A DNA stretch of 6,374 nt from positions 1-6,374 of the forward strand of contig CAMLOA010000122.1 of assembly GCA_946481445.1 (NCBI GenBank), written 5' to 3'. Positions within the stretch are counted from its first letter, which is position 1; each line of letters begins with the position of its first letter. This DNA is from an uncultured Devosia sp. Its GTDB lineage: Bacteria; Pseudomonadota; Alphaproteobacteria; Rhizobiales; Devosiaceae. Positions 5,862 through 6,374 of the stretch are shown here, piece by piece. The notes under the pieces are model-generated. The model saw nothing but the letters and a program-made list of their open reading frames with translations. It searched no databases and was not told where the DNA came from. The position numbers were made by a program, and so were the translations under genes.

Positions 5862-6374
5862 CAGGCCTCTTCCTCCATCGCATGGAGGGGCAGTATTTCT
5901 GCCTCGGGGATGAACCCGGCCGCGTACTGCCCTGCCTGGTCGAGGGGAATGCAGCGCATGGCGCCCAGGCCTCGGCGCGCGGCCAGGTCCCGCCATATCC
6001 GCCGGGGGCGAGGCGCGTTCCAGTCGGCCGACGCAACCGGTATGTAGGAGGGAACGCGTTCAGAGGCGCCTGTCGTCTCGGCCGCGCCCAATGTCAGGAG
6101 CGGAGAGAGTTCTCGCGCGGCTGGGGGTTGGCGGTGACGGCGCCCCTCGCGATAGGAACGCCAGAGACGCCCCGCATGGCCTGGATCGGCCGCAAGGGCA
6201 GCCAATACATCGAGCACCCTACGCGACTTGATGTTGTCCACCAGCCGCTCATAGACCAGGCCCTTGCGCAGACCGCGCAGGCGGCGCGAAAAGGCTGCGA
6301 GAACACGCCAGTCAAGGGACGGATTGGCCTGAACCAGGGCGCCCTGACGGTCGATCATTGCCTGCAGATCAGCC
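5861..6374 (-). CDS. Putative ExoO-like glycosyltransferase, C-terminal part (5' end outside window)
   Basis: This is the last 170 codons of a gene that continues past the right edge. The frame stays open upstream of the Met at 6358 (codons for A-D-L-Q-A), so that Met is probably internal. The segment from LDWRVLAAFSRRLRGLRKG to LVYERLVDNIKSRRVLDVL, then about 20 more residues ending near YREGRRH, resembles the helical Arg-rich tail that follows the catalytic domain in ExoO-type family 2 transferases. This is recognised from memory of the pattern, not from an alignment. No catalytic motif falls in the window, so the function is inferred. After the tail comes about 90 residues I do not recognise, including VPSYIPVASADW and RRIWRDLAARRG, ending in MEEEA. 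The gene overlaps the polymerase start by 1 nt (TGATG), so both are in one operon. It could instead be an unrelated cluster protein. Confidence 0.5.
   Translation of the reverse strand, partial: ADLQAMIDRQGALVQANPSLDWRVLAAFSRRLRGLRKGLVYERLVDNIKSRRVLDVLAALAADPGHAGRLWRSYREGRRHRQPPAARELSPLLTLGAAETTGASERVPSYIPVASADWNAPRPRRIWRDLAARRGLGAMRCIPLDQAGQYAAGFIPEAEILPLHAMEEEA
5866..5876 (-). promoter_or_regulatory. Ribosome binding site of the polymerase gene
   Basis: The minus strand carries GGAGGAAGAGG ending 4 nt before the ATG whose A is at 5861, inside the last codons of the preceding gene. It supports that start over the longer open frame reaching 5996. Confidence 0.7.

Noticed and set aside
5862..5996. 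Longer N-terminus for the polymerase (start at 5996)
   Set aside because: The extra 45 residues are Arg/Pro/Gly-rich and overlap the upstream gene. The ATG at 5861 has a good ribosome site and a TGATG junction.
4537..6036. Minus-strand open frame (499 codons) in another frame of the polymerase gene
   Set aside because: Its product is Arg/His/Pro/Gly-rich and has no membrane segments or motifs. The overlapping frame gives a well-formed Wzy-type protein with GRTDLW and HNTY motifs.

Overview
The window is a GC-rich, densely packed piece of an exopolysaccharide (EPS) biosynthesis locus. It most resembles the succinoglycan-type (exo) clusters of Alphaproteobacteria, order Hyphomicrobiales/Rhizobiales. 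The clearest evidence is a GH16 glycanase that reads like ExoK along its length and a pyruvyltransferase that reads like ExoV. Flippase and polymerase families of the ExoT and ExoQ type are also present. The genus cannot be fixed from the sequence; a non-Rhizobium member of the order, such as a Devosia-like organism, is only a guess.

Layout: two convergent gene sets meet tail to tail near 2104-2147. The left, plus-strand set is an ExoF-like export protein (C-terminal part only, entering from the left edge), then an ExoK-like secreted GH16 glycanase, then an ExoV-like pyruvyltransferase. These are joined by stop/start overlaps of 4 and 1 nt. The right, minus-strand set, in transcription order, is an ExoO-like putative glycosyltransferase (C-terminal part only, running off the right edge), a Wzy/ExoQ-like polymerase, a family 2 glycosyltransferase and a Wzx/ExoT-like flippase. 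These overlap by 1, 50 and 4 nt. Both promoters must lie outside the window. No RNA gene, insertion sequence, CRISPR array or strong intrinsic terminator was seen.

How the genes fit together: the glycosyltransferases build a lipid-linked repeat unit at the cytoplasmic face. The ExoV-like enzyme adds a pyruvate ketal, the flippase moves the unit across the inner membrane, and the Wzy-like protein polymerises it in the periplasm. The ExoF-like protein belongs to the export apparatus, and the ExoK-like enzyme trims the polymer. This is a Wzx/Wzy-dependent pathway for a pyruvylated, probably succinoglycan-like polysaccharide.

The most unusual feature is an exact 24-bp tandem triplication at the junction between the two operons. 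Each unit carries an in-frame stop codon for the plus-strand gene and one for the minus-strand gene. Removing two units would leave the two genes overlapping by 4 nt at their stops, so the array looks like a recent expansion of a minimal convergent junction. The other point worth checking is the 50-nt overlap between the polymerase tail and the next glycosyltransferase. I see no evidence of a wholly novel system; this is a known pathway with some distinctive junctions.
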